Origin: Amycolatopsis sp. CA-230715
GTDB taxonomy: Bacteria; Actinomycetota; Actinomycetes; Mycobacteriales; Pseudonocardiaceae
Direction of reading: 5' to 3'
NCBI RefSeq assembly: GCF_018736145.1
Contig: NZ_CP059997.1
Coordinates: 2,727,501 to 2,791,500 of the forward strand
Length of the DNA: 64,000 nt
Positions within the stretch are counted from its first letter, which is position 1. Every line of letters starts with the position of its first letter. The position numbers and the translations under genes were made by a program. Under the pieces are notes generated by a model that was not told the DNA's origin, ran no database searches, and saw only the letters and a list, made by a program, of their open reading frames with translations. This document shows positions 42,459 through 51,521 of this stretch, one piece after another.

Positions 42459-43712
42459 GTGAGTGGAGGTCCAGCGAGCGCGATCGTCAGCCTGGTGCTG
42501 CTGGTCGTCGTCCTCGCCTTCGCGATGATCCGGCCGCGCGGGCTTCCCGAGGCGCTGGTCGCCGTGCCCGCGGCCGGGGTGGTGCTGCTGCTCGGCCTCG
42601 TCCCGCCCCGGCTCGCGGGCGACCGGGTGCTCGCGCTGCTGCCGACGATCGGCTTCCTCGCCGCGATCCTGCTGCTGTCCTTCCTCGCCGGTGCCGAAGG
42701 CGTCTTCGGCTGGCTCGGCGACCGGGTCGCCCTCGCCTGCCGCGGCAGGCCACGGCGCCTGCTCGTGCTGACCTTCGCCGCGGCCGCGGGCACCACCGCG
42801 GTCCTGAGTCTCGACGCGACCGTCGTCCTGCTCACGCCGGTCGTGTTCGCCACCGCCACCCGCCTTCGGTTGCGCGCCAAGCCGCACGTCTACGCGTGCA
42901 CGCACCTCGCGAACTCGGCGTCGACGCTGCTGCCGGTGTCGAACCTGACGAACCTGCTGGCGTTTTCCGCTTCCGGGCTCACTTTCGCCGGGTTCACCGC
43001 GCTGATGGCGTTGCCGTGGCTGGTCACGATCGCCGTCGAGCTGGCCGTGTTCCTGCGGTTCTTCGCCACCGACCTGGCCGGGCGCTCGGACGTGCCGCCG
43101 CCGGCGCCGGGACCCGCGCCGGTGTTCGCGCTGACCGTGCTCGGGCTGACGCTCGCCGGGTTCGCGGCCGGGCCGCTCGTGGGTGTCGAACCCGCCGTGG
43201 TCGCCGCGGTGGCCGCGCTCGTGCTCGCGGTGCGGGCGCTCGTCCGGCGCACCGCGCGCCCGTGGCGGCTGGTGACCGAGGCCAATCCGCTGCTGTGCCT
43301 GTTCGTGCTCGGCCTGGCGATCGTGGTGGAGGCGGTGTCGGAGCACCTGCTCGGCGGCGTGCTCCGCGCGATGCTCCCCGACGGCGAGGGCCTCGGCGAA
43401 CTGCTGCTCGCCGCACTCGTCGCGGCGGTGCTGGCGAACCTCGTCAACAACCTGCCCGCGACCCTGATCCTGGTGTCCGCGCTCGGCCCGCACCCGGCGG
43501 CGGGCGTGCTGCTCGCCGTCCTGCTCGGCGTCAACATCGGGCCGAACGCCACCTACCTCGGCTCGCTGGCCACCCTGCTGTGGCGCCGCGTGCTGGCGGG
43601 CGCGGGCGTCACGCCGACGCTGCGCGAGTTCCTCCGGCTCGGGGCGTGGACGGTCCCGGTGTCCCTCGCGGGTTCGGTGCTCGCGCTCTGGTGTGGCCTG
43701 GCGCTGTTCTGA
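42459..43712 (+). CDS. ArsB/NhaD-superfamily permease (SLC13-like)
   Basis: 417 aa with about ten to twelve hydrophobic helices of the ion-transporter superfamily. Two conserved half-repeat motifs, SLDATVVLLTPVVFA and LVNNLPATLILVSAL, mark the substrate hairpins typical of ArsB and its relatives. No arsR or arsC is adjacent, so arsenite is only one candidate. GTG 42459 is the chosen start. Confidence 0.83.
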   Translation: MSGGPASAIVSLVLLVVVLAFAMIRPRGLPEALVAVPAAGVVLLLGLVPPRLAGDRVLALLPTIGFLAAILLLSFLAGAEGVFGWLGDRVALACRGRPRRLLVLTFAAAAGTTAVLSLDATVVLLTPVVFATATRLRLRAKPHVYACTHLANSASTLLPVSNLTNLLAFSASGLTFAGFTALMALPWLVTIAVELAVFLRFFATDLAGRSDVPPPAPGPAPVFALTVLGLTLAGFAAGPLVGVEPAVVAAVAALVLAVRALVRRTARPWRLVTEANPLLCLFVLGLAIVVEAVSEHLLGGVLRAMLPDGEGLGELLLAALVAAVLANLVNNLPATLILVSALGPHPAAGVLLAVLLGVNIGPNATYLGSLATLLWRRVLAGAGVTPTLREFLRLGAWTVPVSLAGSVLALWCGLALF

Positions 43713-43730
43713 CGGGCACGATGGTCAGCC

Positions 43731-44162
43731 ATGAAGGTGACGGTGTGGCTCGCGGAAGGGACGTGGCGCGCGTGCGTCGACGCGGTGTCCACTTTGAACT
43801 CCAGTCTCGAAATCACGCTGCTCCACGTCACCGACGACGACGTGGGTGACGCGATGCGCTTCGCCTACCAGGGCTTGCTGTCGCGGCACGGCCACGATCC
43901 CGCCGACACCGTCGACCCGGTCGCCGAGCCCGCCGAACGAGCGCTGCTCGACGACGCGAAAGCCCGCCTCGGCCGCGACTGTGCGGTGGAAGTGCGGCAC
44001 GGGCACGTCGAACGCGAAGTGGTGGCCGCCTGCGCCGACGCCGATCTGCTGGTCTGCGCGCGCGACGGCGAACCCGGCCACCCCGGGCCGAAGAGCCTCG
44101 GGCACCACACGCGCTTCGTCGTCGACCACGCGCCGTGCGCCGTCCTGCTCGTCTGGCCCTAG
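43731..44162 (+). CDS. universal stress protein family
   Basis: 143 aa alpha/beta USP-fold protein. The nucleotide motif G-2x-G-9x-G is degenerate here (GHPGPKSLGHHTRFVVDHAP), so ATP binding is uncertain. The stop codon interlocks with that of the convergent RNase H gene at CTAG 44159-44162. Confidence 0.75.
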   Translation: MKVTVWLAEGTWRACVDAVSTLNSSLEITLLHVTDDDVGDAMRFAYQGLLSRHGHDPADTVDPVAEPAERALLDDAKARLGRDCAVEVRHGHVEREVVAACADADLLVCARDGEPGHPGPKSLGHHTRFVVDHAPCAVLLVWP

Positions 44163-45247
44163 CTCAGGTGCGAGATGTCGTTGACGAGCCGCACCGAGGC
44201 GTTGCCGTCGGGGTAGAACTCGACGATCGACACCGACGCGAGATCGAGGTGCAGCCGGAACAGCACGGACGGCCCGGCATCGAGCCCGAGCCGCAGCAGC
44301 GTCTTGATCGGGGTCACGTGGCTCACCACGACGACCGTGCGACCGGGGTAGCGCTCGACGATCCCGTCGAGGAAGCCGCGCACCCGGCGCTCCACCGCGT
44401 CGAAGCTTTCGCCGCCGGGCGGTGCCACCGCCGGGTCGCCGAGCCAGCTCGAGTGCAGTTCCGGGTCCTGCGCGGCGGCTTCGGCGAAGGTCAGCCCTTC
44501 CCAGTCGCCGAAATCGGTTTCGATCAGGCCCTGGTCGGTCTCCACCCGCGAGCCGATCGCGTCGGCGACGGCCTGCGCGGTCTGCTTGGCCCTGATCAAC
44601 GGCGAGGCCACGACCGGGACGGTTTCTCCGATGCCGTCCATGGCGGCGAACCGCTTGGCCGCGTCCGCGACCTGCCGCTGCCCGTGCTCGGTCAGCGGAA
44701 CGTCGCCGCGACCCGAATAACGGCGGTCGATCGACATCTCCGTCTGGCCGTGGCGCAACAGGATGAGCTTCGTCGGCGTGCCCTTGGCGCCGCTCCACTT
44801 CGTCGGCGACGCGCGGTCCTGGCCGCGCGCGGGTTTCTTGCCAGCCTGCTCGTCCATCGCCTCGTTGGCGAGGCGGTCGGCGTGGGAGTTCTCCGCGCGC
44901 GGGATCCATTGGTAGCGCACGCGATCGAACCCGGCGGCCAGCTCGCGCACCTGCTCCGCGAGCGGGACCAGCGCGGCGTTCTTGATCTTCCAACGACCCG
45001 AGGACTGCTCGACGACCAGCTTCGAGTCCATCCTGACGTCCACAGTGGACGCTCCGAGTTCGCGCGCGGCGCGCAGGCCCTCGATGAGCCCGGTGTACTC
45101 GGCGACGTTGTTCGTGGCGATCCCGAGCCCGGCGCGGCGCTCGGCGAGCACCTCCCCCGTCGCGGCGTCCTTCACCACGGCGCCGTAGCCCGCCGGGCCG
45201 GGGTTGCCGCGAGAGCCCCCGTCCGCCTCGACCACGACGTGGGTCAC
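44159..45247 (-). CDS. bifunctional RNase H / acid phosphatase (Rv2228c-like)
   Basis: About 362 aa. N-terminal RNase HI domain with the DEDD residues visible (VEADGGSRGNPGPAGYG, NNVAEYTGL, RMDSKLVVEQ, SHADRLANEA), a linker, then a histidine phosphatase domain (LILLRHGQTE and VVVVSHVTPIK). The mycobacterial homologue Rv2228c cuts RNA in hybrids and has alpha-ribazole phosphatase-type activity. GTG 45247 overlaps the stop of the zinc-ribbon gene by 4 nt. Confidence 0.93.
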   Translation of the reverse strand: MTHVVVEADGGSRGNPGPAGYGAVVKDAATGEVLAERRAGLGIATNNVAEYTGLIEGLRAARELGASTVDVRMDSKLVVEQSSGRWKIKNAALVPLAEQVRELAAGFDRVRYQWIPRAENSHADRLANEAMDEQAGKKPARGQDRASPTKWSGAKGTPTKLILLRHGQTEMSIDRRYSGRGDVPLTEHGQRQVADAAKRFAAMDGIGETVPVVASPLIRAKQTAQAVADAIGSRVETDQGLIETDFGDWEGLTFAEAAAQDPELHSSWLGDPAVAPPGGESFDAVERRVRGFLDGIVERYPGRTVVVVSHVTPIKTLLRLGLDAGPSVLFRLHLDLASVSIVEFYPDGNASVRLVNDISHLS

Positions 45248-45981
45248 AGCCCGGACTCCAGCGTGCGCACGAGGATCGCGCCGCAGTTCTCGCAGCTCAC
45301 GACCTCGTCCTCGGGCGCGGCCTTGATCTCGGCGATCGTGCTGCGGTCGAGTTCGAGCTGGCAGGCGCCGCACCGGCGCGCCCGCAGCAGCGCGGCGCCG
45401 ATGCCCTTGTGCTCGCGCACCCGCTCGTACCGCGCGATCAGGTCGGCCGGGAAGCGCGGCAGGATCTTCACCCTGTCCTCGTCGCGGCGCGCGGTGGTGG
45501 TGTCGAAGTCCTTGAACGCCTCGTCGCGCCGGACGATCGCTTCGGACAGCTCCTGCTCGGCCTTCTCGACCTCCGCGGACGTGCGCTGCGCGTCGAGTTC
45601 GAGCGCCTCGCGGCGTTCCATCAGCTCCAGCAGGTCGTCCTCGAGCGCCGACTGCCGCCGCTGCAGGGTCTCCAGCTCGTGCTGCACGTCGGTCATCTGC
45701 TTGGCGTTCACCGTGCCGGACTCGAGCAGCTTGCGATCCCGCTCCTCGCGGGCGCGCACGGAGTCGATCTCCTTCTCCTGGCGCGCCACCTCGCGGTCGA
45801 GGTCGGACCCGGCGGTCTGCGCCGCGACGAGCGCGTCCTTGCGGTCGCGCACGGTCTTCTCGGCGGCGTCGATCTCGGCGAGCTCGGGCAGGGTGCGCCT
45901 GCGGTGCGCGGTGCGGGAAAGCTCGGCATCGATCTTCGCGAGCTCGAGCAGCTGTCGCTGGACGGCTGGATCTGCCTTCAC
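45244..45981 (-). CDS. coiled-coil zinc-ribbon protein (CT398-like, Rv2229c-like)
   Basis: 245 aa. A long alpha-helical hairpin (about residues 1-180) with heptads precedes a C-terminal zinc ribbon with CGAC and CENC pairs. The family is thought to act in RNA or protein complexes. GTG 45981 has AGGGGG upstream. It stands between nif3-like and RNase H genes, as in mycobacteria. Confidence 0.9.
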   Translation of the reverse strand: MKADPAVQRQLLELAKIDAELSRTAHRRRTLPELAEIDAAEKTVRDRKDALVAAQTAGSDLDREVARQEKEIDSVRAREERDRKLLESGTVNAKQMTDVQHELETLQRRQSALEDDLLELMERREALELDAQRTSAEVEKAEQELSEAIVRRDEAFKDFDTTTARRDEDRVKILPRFPADLIARYERVREHKGIGAALLRARRCGACQLELDRSTIAEIKAAPEDEVVSCENCGAILVRTLESGL

Positions 45982-46002
45982 TTCAGCGTTCCCCCTAAAA
46001 AC

Positions 46003-46809
46003 TCAGGCTCGGATGGTCCACGGATCGGTGCACCGTGTGGAGACGTGGGTGTCGACGTTACCCGCAACCGCGGCGCGGATGACGGCCGAGGCTTGCCCGC
46101 ACCACGGCCACTCGCTGGCCCAATGCGTCAGGCCGACCAGCGCGGGCACGGTCTCCAGCGAGGCGAGGTGCTCACCGGCGGGGTGGTGGCGGAGATCGGC
46201 CGTGACGTAGGCGTCGACCCCGGCTTCGGCGGCGGTGGCGAGGTAGGAGTCCCCGGCGCCGCCCGAGACCGCGACAGTCCTAATAGGACGATCCGGGTCA
46301 CCGGCGCCGAGCACGCCCGGCGTGGTCGCGGGCAGCGCGCGGCCGACCCGTCCGACGAACGCCGAAAATGGCTCCGCCTCGGGCAGTTCCCCGATCCGGC
46401 CGAGCCCGGTGTTCCCGCTCGGGTGCGGGGAAAGCGGCCGCAGCACCCGCAGCCCGATCGCCTCGGCGAGCGCGTCGGACACCCCGGGGTCGGCGGAATC
46501 GGCGTTGGTGTGCGCGCAGTAGAGCGCGATGCGGCCGCGGATGAGGCGGTGCACGAGCGAGCCCTTGGCGGTGTCGGCGGGCACCCCGTGCACGCCGCGC
46601 AGCAGCAGCGGGTGGTGCGCCACGATGAGCTGGGCGCCGATCTCCTCGGCCTCGGCCACGGTGGCCTCGACCGGATCGACGCACACCAGGACGCGCTCGA
46701 CGGGCTCGGCGGGATCGCCGCAGACCAGGCCCACCGCGTCCCACGACTCGGCGAGCGCGGGCGGGTAGGCGGCCTCCAAAGCGGTGAGGACATCCGAAAT
46801 CACGGGCAT
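46003..46809 (-). CDS. Nif3-like dinuclear metal centre protein (Rv2230c-like)
   Basis: 268 aa. Metal ligands in AHHPLLLRG, CAHTNADSA and ADLRHHPAGEH. GTP cyclohydrolase I type 2-like fold, function unresolved. ATG 46809 has GAGGA upstream. First gene of a three-gene operon with the zinc-ribbon and RNase H genes. Confidence 0.92.
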   Translation of the reverse strand: MPVISDVLTALEAAYPPALAESWDAVGLVCGDPAEPVERVLVCVDPVEATVAEAEEIGAQLIVAHHPLLLRGVHGVPADTAKGSLVHRLIRGRIALYCAHTNADSADPGVSDALAEAIGLRVLRPLSPHPSGNTGLGRIGELPEAEPFSAFVGRVGRALPATTPGVLGAGDPDRPIRTVAVSGGAGDSYLATAAEAGVDAYVTADLRHHPAGEHLASLETVPALVGLTHWASEWPWCGQASAVIRAAVAGNVDTHVSTRCTDPWTIRA

Positions 46810-46840
46810 GGCGCGATCCTCGCATGTACCCTCCCGAGCC

Positions 46841-47410
46841 ATGCGCCTTCGGTCCTCGATCCTGTGTGCCCTGGTCACAGCGGTGGTGGTAGCGGTGAGT
46901 CCGGCTTCGGCGTCGGCGTCGCCCCGGGAATCCCTCCTCCCGCTCGCGGGTTCGTCGGCGGAGCGGGTGCAGATCTCGGACAAGGTCGCCGCCGCCAAGT
47001 ACGGGACCGGGGCTCCGATCGACGATCCGGCGCGCGAGCAGGTGGTGCTCGACTTCGCCGCCGCCAGGTCGAAGGAACTGGGCATCGACCCCGCGCGCTC
47101 GGTCGCGCTGTTCCGCGACCAGATCGAGGCGAGCAAGATCGTGCAGCGCGGCCTGTTCGCGTACTGGGACGCCCACCCCGACCAGGTGCCGACGGACCGC
47201 CCCGATCTGCCGACCGAGGTCAGGCCGGTGATCGACCGCATCAACGGCGAACTGCTCGCCGAACTGGCCGCCACCGGGCACGTGCGCACCAGCCCGCGGT
47301 GCGAACCGAGGCTGCGGCTGGCGAGCGCCGTCGCAAGCTGGCAGCGGCACCTCGACCACCTGCACCGGACCGCGCTGCGGGTGTCGCTCAGCTCTGCCTG
47401 CGACCGCTGA
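46841..47410 (+). CDS. secreted chorismate mutase (AroQ gamma)
   Basis: 189 aa. A Sec signal peptide (about 27 aa, ASASA region) and an all-helical AroQ domain with VAAAKYGTGAPIDDPAREQ and FFRDQ-like VALFRDQIEASKIVQRGLF. Two C-terminal cysteines fit the disulfide of the exported Mycobacterium tuberculosis enzyme. It converts chorismate to prephenate outside the cytosol, role unknown. ATG 46841 is divergent from the nif3-like gene by 31 bp. Confidence 0.92.
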   Translation: MRLRSSILCALVTAVVVAVSPASASASPRESLLPLAGSSAERVQISDKVAAAKYGTGAPIDDPAREQVVLDFAAARSKELGIDPARSVALFRDQIEASKIVQRGLFAYWDAHPDQVPTDRPDLPTEVRPVIDRINGELLAELAATGHVRTSPRCEPRLRLASAVASWQRHLDHLHRTALRVSLSSACDR

Positions 47411-47610
47411 CCGTTCCTCCCCAGGGCCCTACTGCCCCTGGAAGGCCATCGGCCTCGGTAGTCCCGCAACAGCCTTTGGGGCGCCGTGACCACCGAAAGT
47501 GGGCATCGAAACCGGCTTCGGAGCGCTTCAGGGCTACCGAAAGCGACCGCCCGCCGATTTGATCCACTCCCCCGTGGCATCGCTCTCCGTGCTTGCACCA
47601 CACTGCACGC

Positions 47611-48078
47611 GTGCACATCTGCTTCGTCTGCTCCGGCAACATCTGCCGGTCACCGATGGCGGCGCTCGTCTTCGGCGAACACGCGGCGCGCGCGGGCCTC
47701 GCCGACCAGGTCACGGTGAGCAGCGCGGGAACGGGGCCGTGGCACGTCGGCGAGCCAGCCGACGCCCGCGCCCGCGCGACGCTCGCGGCGCACGGCTATC
47801 CCACCGCCCACGTCGCGGCCGAGGTCGACGACGAACACCTCGACGCCGACCTGCTGCTCGCCGCCGACGAAGGCCACCTCGCCTTCCTGCGCGCCAAGGC
47901 CGCCGACCCGGACCGCGTGCGGCTGCTGCGGGACTTCGACCCGGCGGCGCCACCCGGCTCGGAGATCCCCGACCCGTACTACGGCGGCGACCGCGGGTTC
48001 GACGACGTGCTCGGCATGATCGAGCGCGCGGTCCCCGGGCTGCTGGACGCGGTCCGCGAGCACGGGAGCCGGTCCTGA
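47611..48078 (+). CDS. low-molecular-weight protein-tyrosine phosphatase (PtpA-like)
   Basis: 155 aa. Signature C7-X5-R13 in CSGNICRS and the general-acid loop IPDPYYGG. GTG 47611 gives the normal family N terminus VHICFVCSGN; a TTG six codons upstream is less likely. Neighbour of SURF1 as is Rv2234 ptpA. It ends in a 4-nt overlap with the kinase gene. The preceding 200 bp have no gene. Confidence 0.93.
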   Translation: MHICFVCSGNICRSPMAALVFGEHAARAGLADQVTVSSAGTGPWHVGEPADARARATLAAHGYPTAHVAAEVDDEHLDADLLLAADEGHLAFLRAKAADPDRVRLLRDFDPAAPPGSEIPDPYYGGDRGFDDVLGMIERAVPGLLDAVREHGSRS

Positions 48079-48935
48079 ACGCGAGGGCGGCCGCCGAGCG
48101 GCTGCTCGGCGAGCCGGTGCTCGACCTGCGGCGGCGCGGCAGCGCGGTCTACCTCGCCGCGCTCGGCGGCGGCAGGGTGGTGTTCGTGAAGGGCGGCTCC
48201 GGCGAGGGCGCGGTGGCCGCCGAGTCCGCCGGGCTGCGCTGGCTCGCCGAGCACGGCGACCTGCCGGTCCCCGAGGTCCTCGGCGCCGACGACGACTGGC
48301 TGGTCCTGCGCTACCTCCCCGGCGGCAGGCCGACGGCCGAAGCGGCGGAACGGTTCGGCAGGGGCCTCGCCGCGACGCACCTGCGCGGCGCCGCCGGATT
48401 CGGGTGCCCGCCGCCGGCGGGCCCCGCCGACGCGTGGATCGGGCTCGCGCCGATGCGCAACACCACGCACGACACGTGGGCGGCCTTCTACGCGGCGGAA
48501 CGCATCCAGCCCTACGTCCGGATGTGCGTCGACGAGGGCGTGTTCACCGGTGACGACGCCGCCGTGTTCGACAAGCTCTGCGCGCGCCTGCCGGAGCTGG
48601 GCCTCGTCGAGGAGGCGCCCGCGCGGCTGCACGGCGACCTGTGGAGCGGCAACGTCTACTGGGCGGACGACGGCGAAGCGTGGCTCATCGACCCGGCCGC
48701 GCACGGCGGTCACCGCGAAGCCGATCTGGCGATGCTCCACCTGTTCGGCACGCCGTTCCTCCAGCACATCGTCGGCGGATACCGCGAAGCCGCCGAACAG
48801 GCGGGCGCGCCGCTCGCCGACGGCTGGCGCGACCGGGTGAAACTGCACCAGCTCTTCCCGCTGCTGGTGCACGCCGCGCTGTTCGGCGGCGGGTACGTCC
48901 GCGAGGCACTGGCGGCCGCACACACGGCCGGGTGA
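48075..48935 (+). CDS. fructosamine kinase family protein, probable CTG start
   Basis: About 286 aa aminoglycoside phosphotransferase-fold kinase that repairs glycated proteins or phosphorylates ketosamines. Catalytic loop LHGDLWSGNVYW and metal motif IDPAAHGGHREADLAM are intact. No ATG, GTG or TTG in frame gives the full N terminus; CTG 48075 overlaps the upstream stop as CTGA and yields the expected NARAAAERLLGEPV start. GTG 48117 would remove the first helix. Confidence 0.85.
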   Translation: MNARAAAERLLGEPVLDLRRRGSAVYLAALGGGRVVFVKGGSGEGAVAAESAGLRWLAEHGDLPVPEVLGADDDWLVLRYLPGGRPTAEAAERFGRGLAATHLRGAAGFGCPPPAGPADAWIGLAPMRNTTHDTWAAFYAAERIQPYVRMCVDEGVFTGDDAAVFDKLCARLPELGLVEEAPARLHGDLWSGNVYWADDGEAWLIDPAAHGGHREADLAMLHLFGTPFLQHIVGGYREAAEQAGAPLADGWRDRVKLHQLFPLLVHAALFGGGYVREALAAAHTAG

Positions 48936-48968
48936 GCCGGGCGAACCGCGACGGCCTACCGTTGAGGG

Positions 48969-49820
48969 GTGCGGTTGAAGTTCCTGCTCAAGCCGGGCTG
49001 GCTGGCGTTGACGCTGGTGGTGTTCGTGTTCGCCATCGCCTGCTACACGCTGCTCGCGCCGTGGCAGTTCAGCCGTGACGCCGAGCAGGTCGCCCAAAAC
49101 TCCGCGCTACAGGCCTCCTTCACCGCGCAGCCGCGCCCGCTGGCCGAGGCGCTGCCGGGGACGACCGCGCCGGACGCCAAGTCGGAGTGGGAGCGGATCA
49201 CCGTCACCGGCACCTACCTGCCCGAGCACGAGGTCGTCGCCCGGCTGCGCACGGTGCAGGGCGAGCCCGCGTTCGAGGTGCTGACGCCGTTGCGCACCAG
49301 CACCGGACAGGTCGTGCTCATCGACCGCGGCTACGTCCGCCCCGACGACCGCAGCCGCGTGCCCCCGTACGCGGCGCCGCCCACGGGCTCCGTCGACGTC
49401 GTGGCGCGCGTGCGGACCGACGAGGCCGACCCGAAGAAGCGCGAGGCCTTCGCCGACGAGTCCACGGCGGGCAAGCTGCACAGCTACGTCGTCGACTCGC
49501 GGGTGGTGGCGCGGGCCGGGAAGCTCGACATCCGGCCGGGCTACTTCCAGCTCGACGACAAGCAGCCCGGCGTGCTCGGCGCGCTGCCGTTGCCGCAGCT
49601 CGAAGCGGGCCCGTACTTCTCCTACGCACTGCAGTGGATCGCGTTCGGCACGATGGCGCTGCTCGGCTGGCTGTACTTCACCGTCCGCGAGCTGAAGCCC
49701 GGTGGCGCGCTGCGGGCCGAGCGCGAATCCGGCGGGCGCCGCAAGTCGTTCAGCGAGCTGCTGGCCGAGGCCGAAGCGGAGGACGACGAGCCGCAGCTCG
49801 CCGCGCCGGACCGCCGCTAG
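48969..49820 (+). CDS. SURF1-family cytochrome oxidase biogenesis protein
   Basis: 283 aa. Two transmembrane helices (near residues 10-30 and 220-240) flank the extracytoplasmic SURF1 domain (ERITVTGTYLPEHEVVARLR, VLIDRGYVRPDDR). It assists cytochrome c oxidase assembly. GTG 48969 overlaps the GAGGGG signal oddly closely, but matches homologues. The stop interlocks with cobD at CTAG 49817-49820. Confidence 0.9.
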   Translation: MRLKFLLKPGWLALTLVVFVFAIACYTLLAPWQFSRDAEQVAQNSALQASFTAQPRPLAEALPGTTAPDAKSEWERITVTGTYLPEHEVVARLRTVQGEPAFEVLTPLRTSTGQVVLIDRGYVRPDDRSRVPPYAAPPTGSVDVVARVRTDEADPKKREAFADESTAGKLHSYVVDSRVVARAGKLDIRPGYFQLDDKQPGVLGALPLPQLEAGPYFSYALQWIAFGTMALLGWLYFTVRELKPGGALRAERESGGRRKSFSELLAEAEAEDDEPQLAAPDRR

Positions 49821-50752
49821 CGCTTCCGCAGGCCGAGCAAAGCGGCCAGTACCACCGAACTCGCGCCTGCGAGCCAGCCGACCACGCGCGAAAGCTCGAC
49901 CGCGCGCGTGACGTGCCCCGCGTCGGGATTGCGGCCGACGCCCAGCACCGGCAGCTCTTCGACGCCGTGCGGGTACACCGTGCGCCCGCCGAGCCGGATT
50001 TCGAGCGCGCCCGCGAACGCGGCTTCGACCCGGCCCGCGTTGGGGCTCGGGTGCGCGGTGGTGTCCCGCCGCCACGCGCGCCACGACTCGGCGGCGGACC
50101 CGCCGACGACGGGTGCGCCCGCGACCGTGAGCGCCGCCGCGACCCGCGTCGGCAGGAGGTTCACCACGTCGTCGAGGCGCACGGCGAACCAGGCGACCTG
50201 GCCCGGCCGCGGCCCGAAAAGCTTGCGCAGCACGGTGATCGCGCGCGAACCGAGCAGTCCGGGCACACCGGCGACGGCGCCCCAGAAGAGCGGTCCGACG
50301 ACCGCGTTCGCGGTGTTTTCGGCGACGGTTTCGACCGACGCCCGCGAGAGCGCGATGACGTCGAGGTCTTCGGTGGTGCGCGGATCGAGGTGGCTCAAGG
50401 TGTCGCGCGCGGCTTCGAGTTCGCCTTCTTCGAGATCACGCGCGAGCGCGGTGCCGTCGAGCGCGAGCCCGGCGCCGCCGAGCACCGCCCAGGTGGTGGC
50501 CGCGGTGCCGGCGGCCTGCAGCACCGGGCTCCGCCGCCCGGCCCGTTCGGTGACCACGCCGCACAGCACGGCCACCCCGGCCAGGCCGCCCGCGTACACC
50601 GCGCCCGCGAGCTTGCGGTCCCCGGTCAGCCTGCCTTCGAGTCTCCGCGCGGCCCGCGCGAACACGGCCACCGGCCTGCCCCTCTTCGGGTCCCCGATCA
50701 CCCCGTCCGCGGCCACGCCGAGCAAAAGCCCGATCGCGCGTGCAGCGCTCAC
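49817..50752 (-). CDS. cobD: adenosylcobinamide-phosphate synthase CobD/CbiB
   Basis: 311 aa membrane protein of cobalamin synthesis, joining the aminopropanol arm to adenosylcobyrate. Family motifs LIGDP-like VIGDPKRGRPVAVF, SVETVAENTANAVVGPLFW and HPSPNAGRVEAAFAGAL are clear. GTG 50752 follows AGGGG by 8 nt. No other cob genes are in the window. It closes the block syntenic with Rv2236c. Confidence 0.93.
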   Translation of the reverse strand: MSAARAIGLLLGVAADGVIGDPKRGRPVAVFARAARRLEGRLTGDRKLAGAVYAGGLAGVAVLCGVVTERAGRRSPVLQAAGTAATTWAVLGGAGLALDGTALARDLEEGELEAARDTLSHLDPRTTEDLDVIALSRASVETVAENTANAVVGPLFWGAVAGVPGLLGSRAITVLRKLFGPRPGQVAWFAVRLDDVVNLLPTRVAAALTVAGAPVVGGSAAESWRAWRRDTTAHPSPNAGRVEAAFAGALEIRLGGRTVYPHGVEELPVLGVGRNPDAGHVTRAVELSRVVGWLAGASSVVLAALLGLRKR

Positions 50753-50793
50753 GCCGTTTCCCCTGTTCGCCCCGACTTCTTTGGGGTGCGAGG

Positions 50794-51486
50794 CTACTCG
50801 AACAGCTCGGCCATCTCGTCGCGTGCCTGCACCACGATGTCCCGCATCGCGCGTTCGGCCCGGTCCGCGTCGCCCGCGGTGATCGCGGTGGCCACCTCCA
50901 CGTGCAGCGCGACGGCCTCGGGCTGCGGTTCCTCCGGCATCAGGCCGTAGCCGGTCCGGCCGGCGAGCACCTCCGCGACGACGTCGGAGAGCTGCGCGAA
51001 CATCGGGTTCGCCGACGCCGCGAGCACCACGTGGTGGAACGCGACGTCGTGGCCGAGGAACGTGCCGAGATCGCGCGCGCGGGCGGTGGACTCCAGCCGG
51101 GACGCGAGCGCGCCGAGCTTGCCGCGCTCCTCCGGGGTGGCGCGCAGCGCGGCGAACCGGGCGGCGATCGGCTCCACCGCGGAGCGCAGTTCGGTGAGCG
51201 TGCGCAGCGCGTCCTGCCGCCCAGGGCCGCCGAGCTGCCACCTGATCACCCTCGGGTCGTAGTGGTTCCAGTCGGCCTGCTCCCGCACGGTGACGCCGAC
51301 CCGGCGCTTGCTGCTGGTCAGGCGCATGCCTTCGAGCGCGCGAACGACCTCGCGCGCGACCGTCCGCGAGGTGCCGAACCGCTGTTGCAGCTCCTCGGAG
51401 CGCAGCACGGAACCCGGGGGGAGTTCACCGGAGGCGATGGCCGTCCCCAGCGCGTCGAGCATCTTCGCGTGCACACCGTCGACCAC
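50794..51486 (-). CDS. gntR: FadR-subfamily GntR regulator of the gluconate genes
   Basis: 230 aa. N-terminal winged helix (LPPGSVLRSEELQQRFGTSRTVAREVVRALEGM) and helical FCD ligand domain with His/Asp metal ligands. It is divergent from gntK-gntP; tandem palindromes lie in the gap. In this group gluconate usually relieves repression. GTG 51486 starts the standard N terminus. Confidence 0.9.
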   Translation of the reverse strand: MVDGVHAKMLDALGTAIASGELPPGSVLRSEELQQRFGTSRTVAREVVRALEGMRLTSSKRRVGVTVREQADWNHYDPRVIRWQLGGPGRQDALRTLTELRSAVEPIAARFAALRATPEERGKLGALASRLESTARARDLGTFLGHDVAFHHVVLAASANPMFAQLSDVVAEVLAGRTGYGLMPEEPQPEAVALHVEVATAITAGDADRAERAMRDIVVQARDEMAELFE

Positions 51487-51521
51487 GGCCTCAGGCTAGA
51501 GCATCGACGGGATTCTTGTTC

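Noticed and set aside
47411..47610. Small ORF between chorismate mutase and PTP
   Set aside because: Frames there lack codon bias and RBS; sequence looks like degenerate repeat remnants.
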